Assembly (NCBI GenBank): GCA_016705475.1
Contig: JADIYD010000012.1
Span: forward strand, 187,501-251,500
Direction of reading: 5' to 3'
Source: Betaproteobacteria bacterium
Lineage (GTDB): Bacteria; Pseudomonadota; Gammaproteobacteria; Burkholderiales; Rhodocyclaceae
DNA length: 64,000 bases
Shown: piece after piece, positions 20,864-29,296 of the stretch
Numbering within the stretch: position 1 is the stretch's first letter
Layout: each line of letters begins with the position of its first letter
Program-made: the position numbers and the translations under genes
The notes under the pieces: model-generated
Seen by the model: the letters and a program-made list of their open reading frames with translations, nothing else
Databases searched by the model: none
What the model was told of the DNA's origin: nothing

Positions 20864-22193
20864 GGGCGTGTCCGGAATTTTGTGTAAACGGGGTGTGAGT
20901 TAAACGTTGTTCATCCGGTCTTCGAACTGGATAGTAAATCGGGTCAGTGCCGCTTTCCAATCCCGAATGGGCATGGTCCATTTCTGGCTGATGTTTCGGA
21001 GTGCCAGGTAGAACAGTTTGATCAGCGCCTCATCGCTCGGGAACGAGCCCCGGTTCTTGGTGATTTTCCGCAGGCTCATGTTCACCTGATTCAATCGTAT
21101 TGGTCGTGTAGATCACCTTCCGGATCTCCGGCGGGTAGTCGAAGAACGGTGTTATGCGCGACCAGTTCCGCCGCCAGGACTGGCTGATGGGCAAGTAGGC
21201 ATCGTCCCATTTATCCTCGAACTCGCCGAGCATCTGCTCGGCTTCGTCGGCAGTGGCACTGGTGTATATCCGCCGAAGGTCAGCGGCAACGGCCTTACGC
21301 ATTTTCCACGAGACATAGTTCAGGCTGTGCCGGACCATATGGACGACGCACAGTTGAACGGCGGCACGCGGATAGATTGCCTCAATGGCCTCTGGAAATC
21401 CCTTCAAGCCATCAACGCAGGCGATGAAGACATCCTGAACGCCTCGATTCTTCAATTCCGTGACCACTTGCAGCCAGAACTTTGCGCCTTCTGTCTGGGC
21501 GATCCACAGACCGAGGACTTCCTTCTCGCCTGCCATGTTCAGTCCGATGGCCAGATACACGGCTTTGACGCGCACGCTGCCATCCCTGACTTTGACGTGG
21601 ATACAGTCGAGATAGACGATGGGGTAGATGCTGTCCAGAGGCCGTGACTGCCAGGCCTTGGCCTCTTCGATCACAGCATCTGTAACTGACGAAATCAGTG
21701 TCGGCGATACCTCGGTGCCGTACATCTCTTCCAGGTGCGATTGGATTTCGCGGACCGTCATGCCTCGGGCGTACAGCGACAGAATCTTTTCGTCGAAGCC
21801 CGTCCAGCGGGTCTGGTGCTTGGGAATCAACTGCGGCTCGAAGGTGCCGTGGCGGTCGCGGGGTATTTCTATCGGCAGTTCGCCGAACTCCCCTTTGAGC
21901 GTCTTCCTGCTCTTACCGTTGCGCGTATTGCCAGCCGGATTCTCCACCGGCTCATTCTTCCCGTGGCCGAGATGGTCGGCCATCTCCGCTTCCAAGGCCT
22001 TCTCGACCAGCAGCTTGGTGAGCTGCTTGAGCAAGCCATTCTCGCCAATCAGGTCTTCCGGCTTCCGATAGTCAGCCAACAGGCTGTCCAGCAACTCCTT
22101 CGGTACTGCTTTCTTTCCTACGGTCATCATCGCTCCTGGCAATGTGGCAGTTTCCTGCCGGGTGACCGTTTACACAAAAATTCTTACACGCTC
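20864..22193 (-). mobile_element. IS256-family insertion sequence, complete ends
   Basis: The element is 1330 bp long. Terminal inverted repeats lie at 20864-20891 and 22166-22193 (23 of 28 positions match; ends GGGCGTGT and GAGCGTGT), flanked by the 8-bp duplication AGATAACT. It carries one transposase gene on the minus strand with a single-base frameshift. The clean duplication says insertion was recent relative to decay. It separates the CBASS operon from what used to be its upstream region. Confidence 0.93.
20900..22130 (-). pseudogene. IS256-family DDE transposase, frameshifted
   Basis: The transposase begins MMTVGKKAVPKELLDSLL, with an AGGAG ribosome site seven bases upstream of the ATG at 22130. 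The catalytic acids are visible in YLDCIHVKVRDG and VFIACVDGLKGF, and in E of NTIES. At 21085-21086 an extra G changes the frame: the proper continuation ESVNMSLRKITKNRGSFP is found in the next frame and runs to 20900. Restored, the protein would be about 410 residues, normal for IS256. Either the copy is inactive or the extra base is an error. Confidence 0.9.
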
Positions 22194-22201
22194 AGATAAC
22201 T
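22194..22201. repeat. Target-site duplication, right copy (AGATAACT)
   Basis: This is the second copy of the 8-bp duplication created when the IS256-family element inserted; it directly abuts the right inverted repeat. Confidence 0.9.
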
Positions 22202-22421
22202 GCACGCCGATTTCTGCGTTAAGCGAATAGTATAGCCACTTAGCATTCAACGCGGTCTTCGCTTGCCTACGAAACCAACGAAATCACGGTTGTTTCTGCT
22301 GCCTCTGTTTGTTGCGCTGAACCCTCCTAGTCATCTAGTTAGATTGCCACCGTTCTGTAGCGCATAACAAACGCAGACCGGAACAATCAACAACGGGATA
22401 GTTCCGGCAAAATAACGTTAA

Positions 22422-22453
22422 TTTCCCGTTAACCCACGTTGTTAACCGGGAAA
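22422..22453 (-). terminator. Hairpin downstream of the unknown three-gene operon
   Basis: TTTCCCGTTAA and TTAACCGGGAAA form an 11-base-pair stem with one bulged C and a nine-base loop, only seven bases beyond the stop at 22460. The minus-strand continuation is A/T-rich with a short T run. It probably terminates that operon before the CBASS region. Confidence 0.5.
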
Positions 22454-22459
22454 GGCACG

Positions 22460-23071
22460 TTACTTTACTTGGCTAATGGATTCATTTTCCCAACCTCGAA
22501 CCAGGCCATCAAAATACACAAGACGGTCCGCAAATAAGTCAAGGTCATCCATTACAGCACCGCGCTGCGATTCCTGCAGCAATCCTGCCAAATGAAACGC
22601 AGCTTCGTCGCCGATAACAAAATAGGCGAGATAGGGCGCCTTGTCGGTTTCCTTTTCGGCACTTTCGCACGCATCCATCAGGTCCCTTAAAAACAGCTCG
22701 ATGGCATGACCACAGTCCTGCACAGGCAATATATCTTGACGGAAATACAATTCGGTGACGGTCATACCCATGGCCTCCATCAATCGTTTATGGTCAGCGC
22801 TCTTTCGCTCATCGTCAGGCCATGGAACATGTAGTTGCCCCTGAGCATGCTTACCGTAAGACAGGCTGGCCGCTAGATAACCGGCAGCGGCGATGCCCAC
22901 GCCGTCACGCAATACCGCCAAAAATACCTGATGGTTACGACCGCATGCGACAAAGAATCGGTGTAATACGCGCAAGAAATCGGTTAATAACCGCTGGGCA
23001 GCTACAAGCTGTTCTTCGCCTTCTATGCCGAGTGTATGCCTGACCTGACGACTAAAATGATGGGCGCTCAT
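22460..23071 (-). CDS. Unknown protein, last gene of a three-gene operon
   Basis: I do not recognise this 203-residue protein. The ATG at 23071 was chosen because it overlaps the stop of the preceding gene in an ATGA arrangement, the usual sign of translational coupling; a longer frame upstream would run far into that gene. The protein looks soluble and largely helical, with a hydrophobic stretch near residues 70-80 (GVGIAAAGYLAASL) and an acidic middle (WPDDERKSADHKRL). No catalytic motif is visible. Its position next to CBASS in an island makes a defense or element-maintenance role possible but unproven. Confidence 0.7.
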   Translation of the reverse strand: MSAHHFSRQVRHTLGIEGEEQLVAAQRLLTDFLRVLHRFFVACGRNHQVFLAVLRDGVGIAAAGYLAASLSYGKHAQGQLHVPWPDDERKSADHKRLMEAMGMTVTELYFRQDILPVQDCGHAIELFLRDLMDACESAEKETDKAPYLAYFVIGDEAAFHLAGLLQESQRGAVMDDLDLFADRLVYFDGLVRGWENESISQVK

Positions 23072-23292
23072 CGTGGTGTTAGCAATGCCCGTAGCACACC
23101 CAGCTTGAACATGCCCCAACCCTGCCGTGTTCCTAACGTACGCATCACGCGAGGCACATCACCAGATTCAATAGACAAGAAACCACCGTCAAAGGCCACC
23201 ATGACCCGCCCGAGCTTCACACCTTTGCGCACAAACGGCTTCAACGCTGCCTTGAACTCTGCCGGGTCAATAGTCAAACGGTTTTCTTGCAT
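23068..23292 (-). CDS. Unknown 74-residue protein
   Basis: This small basic protein (MQENRLTIDPAEFKAALKPF and onward) belongs to no family I can name. The alternating hydrophobic pattern in VMVAFDGGFLSIESGDV suggests a beta-rich core, loosely like part of a sliding-clamp fold, but the similarity is too weak to claim. It is translationally coupled to the next gene (four-base overlap) and lies 15 bases after the upstream gene, so all three are likely one operon. Confidence 0.65.
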   Translation of the reverse strand: MQENRLTIDPAEFKAALKPFVRKGVKLGRVMVAFDGGFLSIESGDVPRVMRTLGTRQGWGMFKLGVLRALLTPR

Positions 23293-23307
23293 AGCCGATG
23301 TCTTTCG

Positions 23308-24030
23308 CTAAAAAGTTTCGACCTCGAAAACACCTGATTCGCCGCGCGTTGCAGCCGCCTTGATGGCCGTAGCCCTGCCACTATCCTCGCCATAGCTGCT
23401 GAGAGCCGAAAGCGCTTCGTCAAACCGGCCGAACTGCCGAAGCAACTCGGCAATAGCCTTTGCATCTTGGTCTAGAACAGGGGCGGCCCGATGCAGAGCC
23501 AGAAGGCTCAGCATGTTATCTGTGGCCTGTTCATCGCTCATCGGGCTGAGCATGCGCCTGCCGCGCTTACCGTGATTGCCAATCCACCACAATCTGGTTC
23601 GCAGGTATAGCTCACGCTCTGGATTCGACCATTCTTCACGCAGGACGGCTAACAGCAAGTCGGCCGGCCTCGGGTGTTTGTGGTAATCGACAAAATCAAG
23701 GTCGTTCAGCTCGACCTGCGCCTCTACATCAATATTGCCCTCGTTTTGACTTTTCCAGAATATACGAGGCAACCATCTGCTTTTGTGTGCTGAATTCTCG
23801 TTGAACGATGGCACCACGCCAAGTTCTGTCGCGTCTTCCAGCCAATAGGTTCTATTGCAGCCAGGGCAGTACGCAAGGCGCGATGCCTCAGACACCATCG
23901 GCATCCACGTATAGCCGTCGCTCCACCGCGAAGACAGGCCAAAGCTATTAACCGACGCAAAACGCTGGTGCATTACCTTTTCGTGGCAACAGGGTGTTTC
24001 GAGTAAGAGCGGCTTTGCAAATCTGGTCAT
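23308..24030 (-). CDS. Unknown zinc-ribbon-like protein, first gene of the operon
   Basis: This protein has 240 residues from ATG 24030; a longer start at 24108 is possible. The N-terminal part has two cysteine pairs, TPCCHEK and AYCPGC, about 45 residues apart, followed by YWLEDATELG. This looks like a structural zinc ribbon with a conserved hydrophobic core (SRWSDGYTWMPM). The C-terminal half is helical and repeat-like (LLRQFGRFDEALSALSSYGE), resembling a single tetratricopeptide-type unit. I think related proteins of unknown function occur in other proteobacteria, from memory only. No enzymatic motif is visible. Confidence 0.7.
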   Translation of the reverse strand: MTRFAKPLLLETPCCHEKVMHQRFASVNSFGLSSRWSDGYTWMPMVSEASRLAYCPGCNRTYWLEDATELGVVPSFNENSAHKSRWLPRIFWKSQNEGNIDVEAQVELNDLDFVDYHKHPRPADLLLAVLREEWSNPERELYLRTRLWWIGNHGKRGRRMLSPMSDEQATDNMLSLLALHRAAPVLDQDAKAIAELLRQFGRFDEALSALSSYGEDSGRATAIKAAATRGESGVFEVETF

Positions 24031-24694
24031 GGCGGGTTCTTGGGAAGCCCGGATGAAGGGCTGGACGACTGTGAGGCTAGCATTTGTCATAGGATACATG
24101 ACTGTCAAAAATCCCGCTCAATGTGTCCACTGGTGGCGGCGCTGAAAATTACTTTTGTTGCGCTAGCCTCGGAAAGGCAAGTGCGGCGACAGGCAGAAGG
24201 ATGCAGCGCCCAGCAGTTCATTGTGGCTTGGCCTCTGATGGCAACACCGCCAAACGGGAACAGCCCGCCTTCTGCCGAAGTTCGCCGTGTCGCCTTTTCC
24301 GACAGAGGCCAAGACCAGATTGAACTGTCAGCCTGGCGCGCATCCGCAAGTGACGCGATAGATAGTTGGCCTGAATGGGCTGGATGCACCGAAAAACACC
24401 GACCCTGCTACACCCGCAGGCGCACTTTCTGTCGCGCGAACTTTGAGCAAGGTATCGCGGTAGTCCGGTTGGCAAGCGGTGACGACAACCAAACGGATGA
24501 ATCAATTGCTCCGTCCTGCGGCGCTTGGCATCCATCAGCAGTACAGATTGGTTGCGGAGCAAGGGTAAAGCCTAGGCTTATCACCCTTGGGGGGTCTATT
24601 GCCTGCAAAAACATATTGTGCATAGATATTGCAAACCGCAATGCAAAGCAATGTACTAACTCAGTGAGCCTAGCCGCCAGATATGACAAAAGAA

Positions 24695-24716
24695 AATAGC
24701 GCTACAATAGCGCTAC
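24695..24716. repeat. Tandem 11-bp repeat with AGCGCT palindrome
   Basis: AATAGCGCTAC occurs twice back to back (24695-24705 and 24706-24716). Each copy has the palindrome TAGCGCTA at its core, so two symmetric sites sit one helical turn apart. This is the usual look of a repressor operator. No obvious gene starts directly beside it. Confidence 0.5.
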
Positions 24717-24755
24717 ATTACAAGAATCATCCGCTACGTTACCGGGCAAAACCGC

Positions 24756-24783
24756 CCTGAATCCTGAATCCTGAATCCTGAAT
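24756..24783. repeat. CCTGAAT tandem repeat, four copies
   Basis: Four perfect copies of the 7-base unit CCTGAAT are followed by a partial fifth (CCTGA) and a near copy. The tract is non-coding. Seven-base units can expand or contract by slippage. Confidence 0.85.
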
Positions 24784-25126
24784 CCTGATATTCTGAATCC
24801 AGAGAAAGGAAGGCCGGCAGCGCAAAGCGCCGCCTACGTCTCCGCGGAAAAATCGGTAACTTTTTTCACGCTGAATTGAGCGCCACCGTGTTGTAGGCGA
24901 AAAGCCTTGGTTGAGCCGGGCCGTTGATTGCGTGGTGACGATTTAGCTGAATCGAACCTCCAACCTATGGTGCATTGCCCCTAATTGCGAACGCAGTGCG
25001 ACGCTGCAAGGCAACAGCCTGCTCACGGCGGGGAAAACGAGCGGTTTGATTGGTGCCAACGCACCCACGCCCGGTTATCATCACGTATCGATGAAAAACA
25101 AAGCGTCGGGAGCATTGATGAAATTT

Positions 25127-25150
25127 TCTTACAAAGCTCTTACATGAAAC
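25127..25150 (+). repeat. 24-bp repeat, candidate integrase arm site (right)
   Basis: This is a copy of the sequence at 4014-4037 (23 of 24 identical), in direct orientation, ending four bases before the right att repeat. With the left copy near the integrase start it forms a pair of candidate arm-type binding sites at both island ends. Confidence 0.5.
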
Positions 25151-25153
25151 ATG

Positions 25154-25248
25154 AAAAACAAAAAAGCCATTCCAAAGAATGGCTTAACTGTTTGATTTTA
25201 CTGGTGCCCCCGAACGGAATCGAACCGCTACCTGATGATTACAAATCA
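25154..25248. repeat. attR: 95-bp direct repeat at the right end of the island
   Basis: This copy includes the tRNA terminator and the 3' half of the tRNA-Thr-like gene. Here it is joined to the 5' half, so the tRNA is whole at this end. It matches 3790-3884 except at one base. The end of identity, inside the anticodon stem, marks the limit of the crossover region. Confidence 0.9.
25160..25185 (-). terminator. Rho-independent terminator of tRNA-Thr
   Basis: On the minus strand AAGCCATTC and GAATGGCTT form a nine-base stem with a four-base loop, followed by a run of six T, 16 bases downstream of the tRNA 3' end. The same terminator is duplicated at about 3796-3821 in the left att repeat. Confidence 0.85.
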
Positions 25249-25275
25249 ACTGCACGACCTTCATGCTACGGGGGC
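25202..25275 (-). tRNA. tRNA-Thr(TGT), integration site of the island
   Basis: The minus strand folds to a tRNA with acceptor stem GCCCCCG/CGGGGGC, encoded CCA, a T arm with TTCGATT and anticodon TGT. Two oddities: the D loop is short (seven bases), and the anticodon stem has a T:T mismatch (GTTGA against TCATC). The displaced 3' half at 3790-3884 carries the same TCATC, so the mismatch does not come from the island. Identity as threonine acceptor rests on the anticodon. Confidence 0.75.
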
Positions 25276-25320
25276 CCTAGCGATGGGGCCGGATTATAGC
25301 TTGAACATTTAAATTTCGAC

Positions 25321-27102
25321 ATGAGCACTCTGACCAATCCATTCGAAATCGCCCGTGAAACACTCCGGCTGCTGGCTGTTCGCCGAATTCCGCCATCGCC
25401 TGAAAATTACCAGACGCTCTACCACGAGATAGCCGGGACAAAACCCGGCGGCGGGTTGTTTCCGGAAGCCCAGTTGCGCTCACTCGCAGCAGCCCTGCCC
25501 AAGGCATCGCCTGACCAGCTACGCCTGGCGCGACAACTTGAAGAAGCGGTCAAGTCCGCCAACTGGGACGACTACAAAAAGCACCTTGCCGATTTTGTCG
25601 CCGGCCTTGCCGAATCGCAAAAACTCGGCTGGTCTGAGCTTATCGCCGATCTGCTGCGTCTTTGGGATGCGAAGCATTCAGGGCTGACGGCCGCGCGCAA
25701 GCGCGAATCGCTTGAACATGTGCTGAAAACCAGCGTTGCGAATCCCGACACGCTATTTACGCGAATGCAGAGCCTGCTACGCTCATGGGGGCAAGGCAGG
25801 GAGGCAGAGCACATTGAGGCAATCAATGCGCCCGAAGCAGGCATTTCCGAAATTGCCCCAATTTCCGGGTTGACCGTAGCAAGCAACGATCTGCTGCCCG
25901 AATTACGCGAACTGTTTGCCTTTACGCTCGAAACAGCGATGGCCACCCAGTTGATTGAAAGCCCGCAGCTTTCGACAGATGCCAAAGCCCTCGCCAAGGA
26001 CATACGCACCGCCAACAGCGCTGAACAGTTGCAGGAATTCCTCACCCGTCTCAAGCGTTTCGCCTTCAAGCTAGAACTGCTTGCCGAAGACCAGACCGAA
26101 CTCCGCCACAGCCTCCTTGGCCTGCTCCGCCTGCTGGTCGGCAACATCACCGATCTGGTTCTGGACGACAACTGGCTGCACGGACAGATCGACGTGGTTC
26201 GGGAGATCATCGACAAGCCGCTATCGCAACGCGCCCTCGACGATGCCGAACGGCGGCTCAAGGAAGTTCTCTACAAACAAAGCCAGCTCAAGGCCAGCCT
26301 GTCAGAAGCGCGAGAAGCCATCAAGCACATGCTGGCCGGCTTCGTCGACCAACTTGCCGATTTCGCGGATGCCACCTCCGACTACCACGACAAAATTGAA
26401 AGTTGCGCCGAGAAAATCACCGCCGCCAATGACATATCCGAACTCGAAAGCGTCCTCGGCGAAGTCATGCGTGAAACCCGGACAATTCAAATCAGCGCCC
26501 AACGCTCGCGCGACGAGCTGCGGTCGACGCAGAAAAAGGTGCAGGAATCAGAAGCGCGCATCACCGAACTCGAACGCGAACTCGAAACCACCAGCGATCT
26601 AGTGCGCCACGACCAGCTCACCGGCGTCCTCAACCGCCGCGGCCTGGAGGAAATCTTCACCAAGGAAGCTGCGCGCGCAACGCGTCACGAAACCTCACTC
26701 TGCGTCGCGCTGATTGACATCGACAACTTCAAGAAACTCAACGATTCGATGGGCCACGATACCGGCGACGAAGCACTCATCCACCTCGCCACCATCTGCC
26801 GCGAAACCCTGCGCCCCCAGGACACCGTCGCCCGCTACGGCGGTGAAGAATTCATCATCCTGCTGCCGGACACGCCGCTGAACGACGCCGCCAGCGCCCT
26901 CACCCGCCTCCAGCGCGAACTCACCAAAAAGTTCTTCCTGCACGGCAACGACAAAGTCCTGATCACCTTCAGCGCCGGGGTGACCAGGATGAAACCGGAC
27001 GACACGCAGGCAACAGTCATCAAACGGGCCGATGACGCGATGTACCAAGCCAAGCAAACCGGCAAGAACCGCGTTGTCACCGCCGAAAAAGAAACCGCCT
27101 GA
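25321..27102 (+). CDS. GGDEF-domain diguanylate cyclase
   Basis: This 593-residue cytoplasmic protein makes cyclic di-GMP from two GTP. The first about 420 residues are helical, with coiled-coil-like stretches near 290-420 and no membrane segments or known sensor domain. The GGDEF domain follows at about 425-590, with the active-site motif GGEEF at 507-511 and the inhibitory-site RPQD at 498-501, five residues before it, so product inhibition is expected. It lies just upstream of fliC and on the same strand, in a genome that also has YcgR, so a motility-linked c-di-GMP circuit is likely. Confidence 0.93.
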   Translation: MSTLTNPFEIARETLRLLAVRRIPPSPENYQTLYHEIAGTKPGGGLFPEAQLRSLAAALPKASPDQLRLARQLEEAVKSANWDDYKKHLADFVAGLAESQKLGWSELIADLLRLWDAKHSGLTAARKRESLEHVLKTSVANPDTLFTRMQSLLRSWGQGREAEHIEAINAPEAGISEIAPISGLTVASNDLLPELRELFAFTLETAMATQLIESPQLSTDAKALAKDIRTANSAEQLQEFLTRLKRFAFKLELLAEDQTELRHSLLGLLRLLVGNITDLVLDDNWLHGQIDVVREIIDKPLSQRALDDAERRLKEVLYKQSQLKASLSEAREAIKHMLAGFVDQLADFADATSDYHDKIESCAEKITAANDISELESVLGEVMRETRTIQISAQRSRDELRSTQKKVQESEARITELERELETTSDLVRHDQLTGVLNRRGLEEIFTKEAARATRHETSLCVALIDIDNFKKLNDSMGHDTGDEALIHLATICRETLRPQDTVARYGGEEFIILLPDTPLNDAASALTRLQRELTKKFFLHGNDKVLITFSAGVTRMKPDDTQATVIKRADDAMYQAKQTGKNRVVTAEKETA

Positions 27103-27154
27103 CCCGCAATGGACCGCTTGCCACGGTCAACCTGAAAAAGACGCCAAAATACCC

Positions 27155-27181
27155 TAAAGTTTTTTCCGCCAGTTCCGTAAA
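27155..27181 (+). promoter_or_regulatory. Sigma-28 (FliA) promoter of fliC
   Basis: There is a perfect -35 element TAAAGTTT (27155-27162), an 11-base spacer and a -10 element TCCGTAAA (27174-27181; consensus GCCGATAA, five of eight match). It lies about 100 bases before fliC. FliA, encoded in this window, should use it once FlgM is exported. Confidence 0.75.
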
Positions 27182-27278
27182 TTGATTCAACGGCGGAACA
27201 AATTGATTGCTCCTCCCAGATTTAAAGCGGCCAGCGCCCAGCGCTAGCCAACAGATCAACGATCCAAGGAGATACAAA

Positions 27279-28778
27279 ATGGCCCAAACAATCAACACCA
27301 ACATCTCGTCGCTGAATGCGCAACGCAACCTGACGACGTCCCAGTCTTCACTGGCGACCTCCTTGCAGCGCCTTTCCACTGGCTTGCGCATCAACAGTGC
27401 GAAAGATGATGCTGCCGGCCTAGCCATTTCAGACCGCATGACCTCACAGATTCGTGGTTTGAATCAAGCCGCTCGAAATGCCAACGATGGTATTTCTTTG
27501 GCTCAAACAGCGGAAGGAGCCCTCTCCTCTGCTGGCGATCTTCTGCAGCGCATGCGTGAACTTGCGGTTCAGTCCGCCAATGCAACGAACTCCGCTAGTG
27601 ACCGTAACTCACTCCAAAACGAAGTTGCACAACTTGCACAAGAATTGGATCGAATCGCCACGACCACCAACTTCAACGGTCGCACTTTGTTCGACGGCAG
27701 TTTTGGTACCGCCCAATTTCAAGTAGGGGCAAATGCCAATCAAACCATCACTGCAGCCACAAGCAATCTCCGCACGACCAACTACGGCAACAATCAGGTG
27801 ACTAGTGGTGCAACGGGCTCAGGCGGTGGTGCAGGTGCGTTGGCCACAGCCCAAGCTGTAACTGCCGGTACCCTTACGATTAATGGCTCGGTGGGATCAA
27901 AAGATGTTGCCGTCGTTGCAGCCACAAGCGCGAAAACCATTGCTGCTCAGATCAATAATGTATCAGGGGACACTGGCGTCTCAGCAACGGCACGCACCGA
28001 TGTTAAAGCTGTTTTCAGCGCTGCTGGCAACTACGCATTAACCATCAAGAGTGATAATAGTACCGCTGAAACAGTCACTTTCTCACTCACTGCAGGTAGT
28101 GGAGATGCGCTTTCGACAGCTATCACAGCTATTAACGACAAGTCTGCCAAAACTGGGGTTACAGCCACTCTTAACGCTGACAAATCAGGGATTATCCTGA
28201 CCAACGCAACCGGCAACGACATTAGCATCGCCGACACTGCCACGGCAAATGCGGGGACAACCATACTCACCGCCCTTGCAGTCGATGGAACGACGGCCCT
28301 TGGTACTGCCAGAACCCTGGCGGCTGACACCACTGCTGACACATCGATTGTAGTTGGACAGATTTCGTTTAATTCGGAGAAAACGTTCTCTGTTTCCCAA
28401 GCAGCCGCTGGTACAAACATACTTGGTGCAGCTGGTCTTGTTACGACTGCATCTGCCCTTAACAAAGTCTCGGATATTGATATCTCATCAACGACCGGCT
28501 CCAACAAAGCAATTACCACCATCGACTCAGCACTTGCATTGATCAGCGGACAACGTGCATCTTATGGCGCTCTCCAGAACCGCCTTGAGGCAACCGTCAG
28601 CAACCTAAGCACAACCTCCGAAAACCTCTCTGCCTCCCGTAGCCGCATCCAGGATGCCGATTTTGCAGCAGAGACCGCCAACCTGACCCGTGCGCAGATT
28701 TTGCAACAGGCTGGTACCGCCATGTTGGCCCAGGCCAACGCCCTGCCGCAGAACGTACTCACCCTGCTGCGCGGCTAA
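27279..28778 (+). CDS. fliC: Flagellin
   Basis: This 499-residue filament subunit is exported through the flagellar type III apparatus. The conserved N-terminal D0/D1 part begins MAQTINTNISSLNAQRNL and the C-terminal part ends NALPQNVLTLLRG; both form the coiled-coil core. The centre (about 185-400) is alanine/threonine-rich and variable, the surface-exposed part. The start ATG at 27279 follows an AAGGAG ribosome site and matches the universal flagellin N-terminus. It is the only flagellin gene in the window and is preceded by a sigma-28 promoter and followed by a strong hairpin. Confidence 0.97.
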   Translation: MAQTINTNISSLNAQRNLTTSQSSLATSLQRLSTGLRINSAKDDAAGLAISDRMTSQIRGLNQAARNANDGISLAQTAEGALSSAGDLLQRMRELAVQSANATNSASDRNSLQNEVAQLAQELDRIATTTNFNGRTLFDGSFGTAQFQVGANANQTITAATSNLRTTNYGNNQVTSGATGSGGGAGALATAQAVTAGTLTINGSVGSKDVAVVAATSAKTIAAQINNVSGDTGVSATARTDVKAVFSAAGNYALTIKSDNSTAETVTFSLTAGSGDALSTAITAINDKSAKTGVTATLNADKSGIILTNATGNDISIADTATANAGTTILTALAVDGTTALGTARTLAADTTADTSIVVGQISFNSEKTFSVSQAAAGTNILGAAGLVTTASALNKVSDIDISSTTGSNKAITTIDSALALISGQRASYGALQNRLEATVSNLSTTSENLSASRSRIQDADFAAETANLTRAQILQQAGTAMLAQANALPQNVLTLLRG

Positions 28779-28794
28779 TCCCGAGGCTAGCCAG

Positions 28795-28831
28795 GCCACG
28801 CGCCCGGCTGCAACGAACCGGGCGCGGTGGC
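28795..28831 (+). terminator. Strong hairpin after fliC
   Basis: GCCACGCGCCCGG and CCGGGCGCGGTGGC form a 13-base-pair stem with one bulged G and a ten-base loop, 17 bases after the fliC stop. No T run follows, so it may be a partial terminator or an mRNA-stabilising 3' end that sets flagellin level above the downstream genes. Confidence 0.6.
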
Positions 28832-28874
28832 GGAAACGCCCCGCGCCCTTCGCCCGTAAATCAAGGAGTTGGCA

Positions 28875-29264
28875 ATGAACATCTCGTCCATCAACAATAA
28901 CCTGCCCGGTGCCACCCCTCGCCCAGTCGCCGCCGAAGCACCGGCTACCGAGGTTCGCCAGGCACGCGCAGCGCAGGCCAGCGGTGTTTCCACCGTTCAA
29001 ACTGAACAGGCGGCCAGCCAGACGCAAAAAGCCGAGGCCACTCGCCAGGAACTTGAAGACGCCGTCAAGCAGGTCAATGACTTTCTCAAGCCGATCAACA
29101 ATTCGATCCAGTTCAATCTCGACGACGACACCGGCAAAACCATCGTCAAGGTGATCGATCTGGCCACCAAGGACGTTATCCGGCAGTTTCCCTCCGAGGA
29201 AATGCTGGGCATCGCCAAGGCTATCGACAAGATGAAGGGTTTGCTGGTTCAGCAAAAGGCGTAA
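28875..29264 (+). CDS. flaG: FlaG-family flagellar protein
   Basis: This 129-residue protein has a disordered alanine/proline-rich N-terminal half. Its C-terminal FlaG domain (about 55-128) includes IQFNLDDDTGKTIVKVIDLA, then DVIRQFPSEEMLGIAKAID. FlaG proteins influence filament length in polar flagellates. The ATG at 28875 was chosen because AAGGAG lies six bases upstream. It lies between fliC and fliD, the usual place. Confidence 0.9.
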   Translation: MNISSINNNLPGATPRPVAAEAPATEVRQARAAQASGVSTVQTEQAASQTQKAEATRQELEDAVKQVNDFLKPINNSIQFNLDDDTGKTIVKVIDLATKDVIRQFPSEEMLGIAKAIDKMKGLLVQQKA

Positions 29265-29296
29265 ACTGTCGCCAACGTTAAACGTGGAGGCCCACT

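Larger units (their letters stand above)
24031..25126. other. 1.1-kb gene-poor right end of the island with short repeats
   Basis: No gene can be supported. Frames across 24040-24700 have unusual composition and no family resemblance. The stretch contains a tandem AATAGCGCTAC pair at 24695-24716, a 7-base tandem repeat at 24756-24783 and G/C-rich sequence to about 25090. A 25-codon frame beginning at 24683 (MTKENSATIALHYKNHPLRY) overlaps the first repeat and may be the start of a broken gene. This may be decayed coding sequence plus regulatory DNA. Confidence 0.55.

Noticed and set aside
24040..24699. Plus-strand frame of 219 codons at the right end of the island
   Set aside because: Composition is cysteine-rich and irregular, there is no ribosome site, and no homology can be recognised; it also overlaps the start of the minus-strand operon.
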